Source: Anaspis maculata (lineage: Eukaryota; Arthropoda; Insecta; Coleoptera; Scraptiidae). From it: 64,000 nucleotides of DNA. Below the pieces are notes generated by a model. The model was not told the origin of the DNA. It did no database searches and saw only the letters and a list, made by a program, of their open reading frames with translations. The stretch's first letter is position 1. Every line of letters starts with the position of its first letter. This document shows positions 63,851 to 64,000 of the stretch, one piece after another. The stretch lies in the NCBI GenBank assembly GCA_949128115.1, contig OX421966.1, positions 4,650,001 through 4,714,000 on the forward strand. Direction: 5' to 3'. The position numbers and the translations under genes were made by a program.

Positions 63851-64000
63851 ATCTTTACTCCCTCAGGGCGAATAAAGCCAGCCTCTTGCAGAAATACAAG
63901 GAACTGTTATACCAGAAGGTGTCATCATGTTGTCGGGCTCGCATCATCTGACATTCTATGACACCTTTGCAACTGAACGGCCCACCTGCTCACCACCTCC
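63851..64000. other. Window end, no feature identified
   Basis: The sequence leaves the tandem repeat after ACACAAACTTAGATC and becomes more GC-balanced. Too short to identify. Confidence 0.4.

Overview
The window is nuclear DNA of an animal, almost certainly an arthropod and probably an insect. It is AT-rich, its genes have introns with standard GT-AG sites, and it is crowded with non-LTR retrotransposons, palindromic MITE-like elements, a P-element transposase remnant and a Mutator/YqaJ transposase remnant. Those transposon families, plus scattered GGTACCTA-type words, suggest a hemipteran such as a whitefly. The species guess is weak. No bacterial gene, operon or CRISPR array was seen.

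Layout. 1-3290 is a degenerate TCTTGAGAAA-type simple repeat. From about 3.4 to 28.3 kb three paralogous minus-strand genes encode secreted, probably GPI-anchored Ly6/uPAR (three-finger) proteins: A (3479-10066), B (21663-22593) and C (27037-28324). All three share a three-exon plan with phase-1 introns, ten cysteines and a C-terminal CN. B and C carry a very long acidic insert between Cys4 and Cys5. Intron 2 of A holds a TIR element (4010-9177) that is itself split by a decayed RNase H-bearing LINE. Upstream of A lies a family B DNA polymerase pseudogene (11275-16444), split by a foldback transposon.

From 31.2 to 38.2 kb a foldback transposon carries a nearly intact LINE with PHD-type ORF1, endonuclease-RT ORF2 and a 9-bp target duplication. 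Next come a Mutator-YqaJ pseudogene (38.6-40.8 kb), a LINE 3' fragment, nested palindromes (42.6-47.8 kb) and a P-element-type transposase remnant (48.7-49.6 kb). A C2H2 zinc-finger gene (53751-55064) has an array that continues, frameshifted and MITE-interrupted, to 56325. The end holds a satellite of about 118 bp rich in CGCCATATTG, a LINE 3' fragment, a second polymerase B copy in opposite orientation and a tandem repeat of about 409 bp.

How it fits together. The host genes are the three Ly6 paralogues and the zinc-finger gene; nearly everything else is mobile or repetitive. At least three palindromic elements have TAGTC/GACTA ends and 3-bp target duplications (ATA, TAA, TCA). Others have TA duplications typical of Tc1/mariner-type MITEs. 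Nesting and target duplications allow a relative insertion order to be read directly. All calls come from reading the sequence and conceptual translation; no database search was run.
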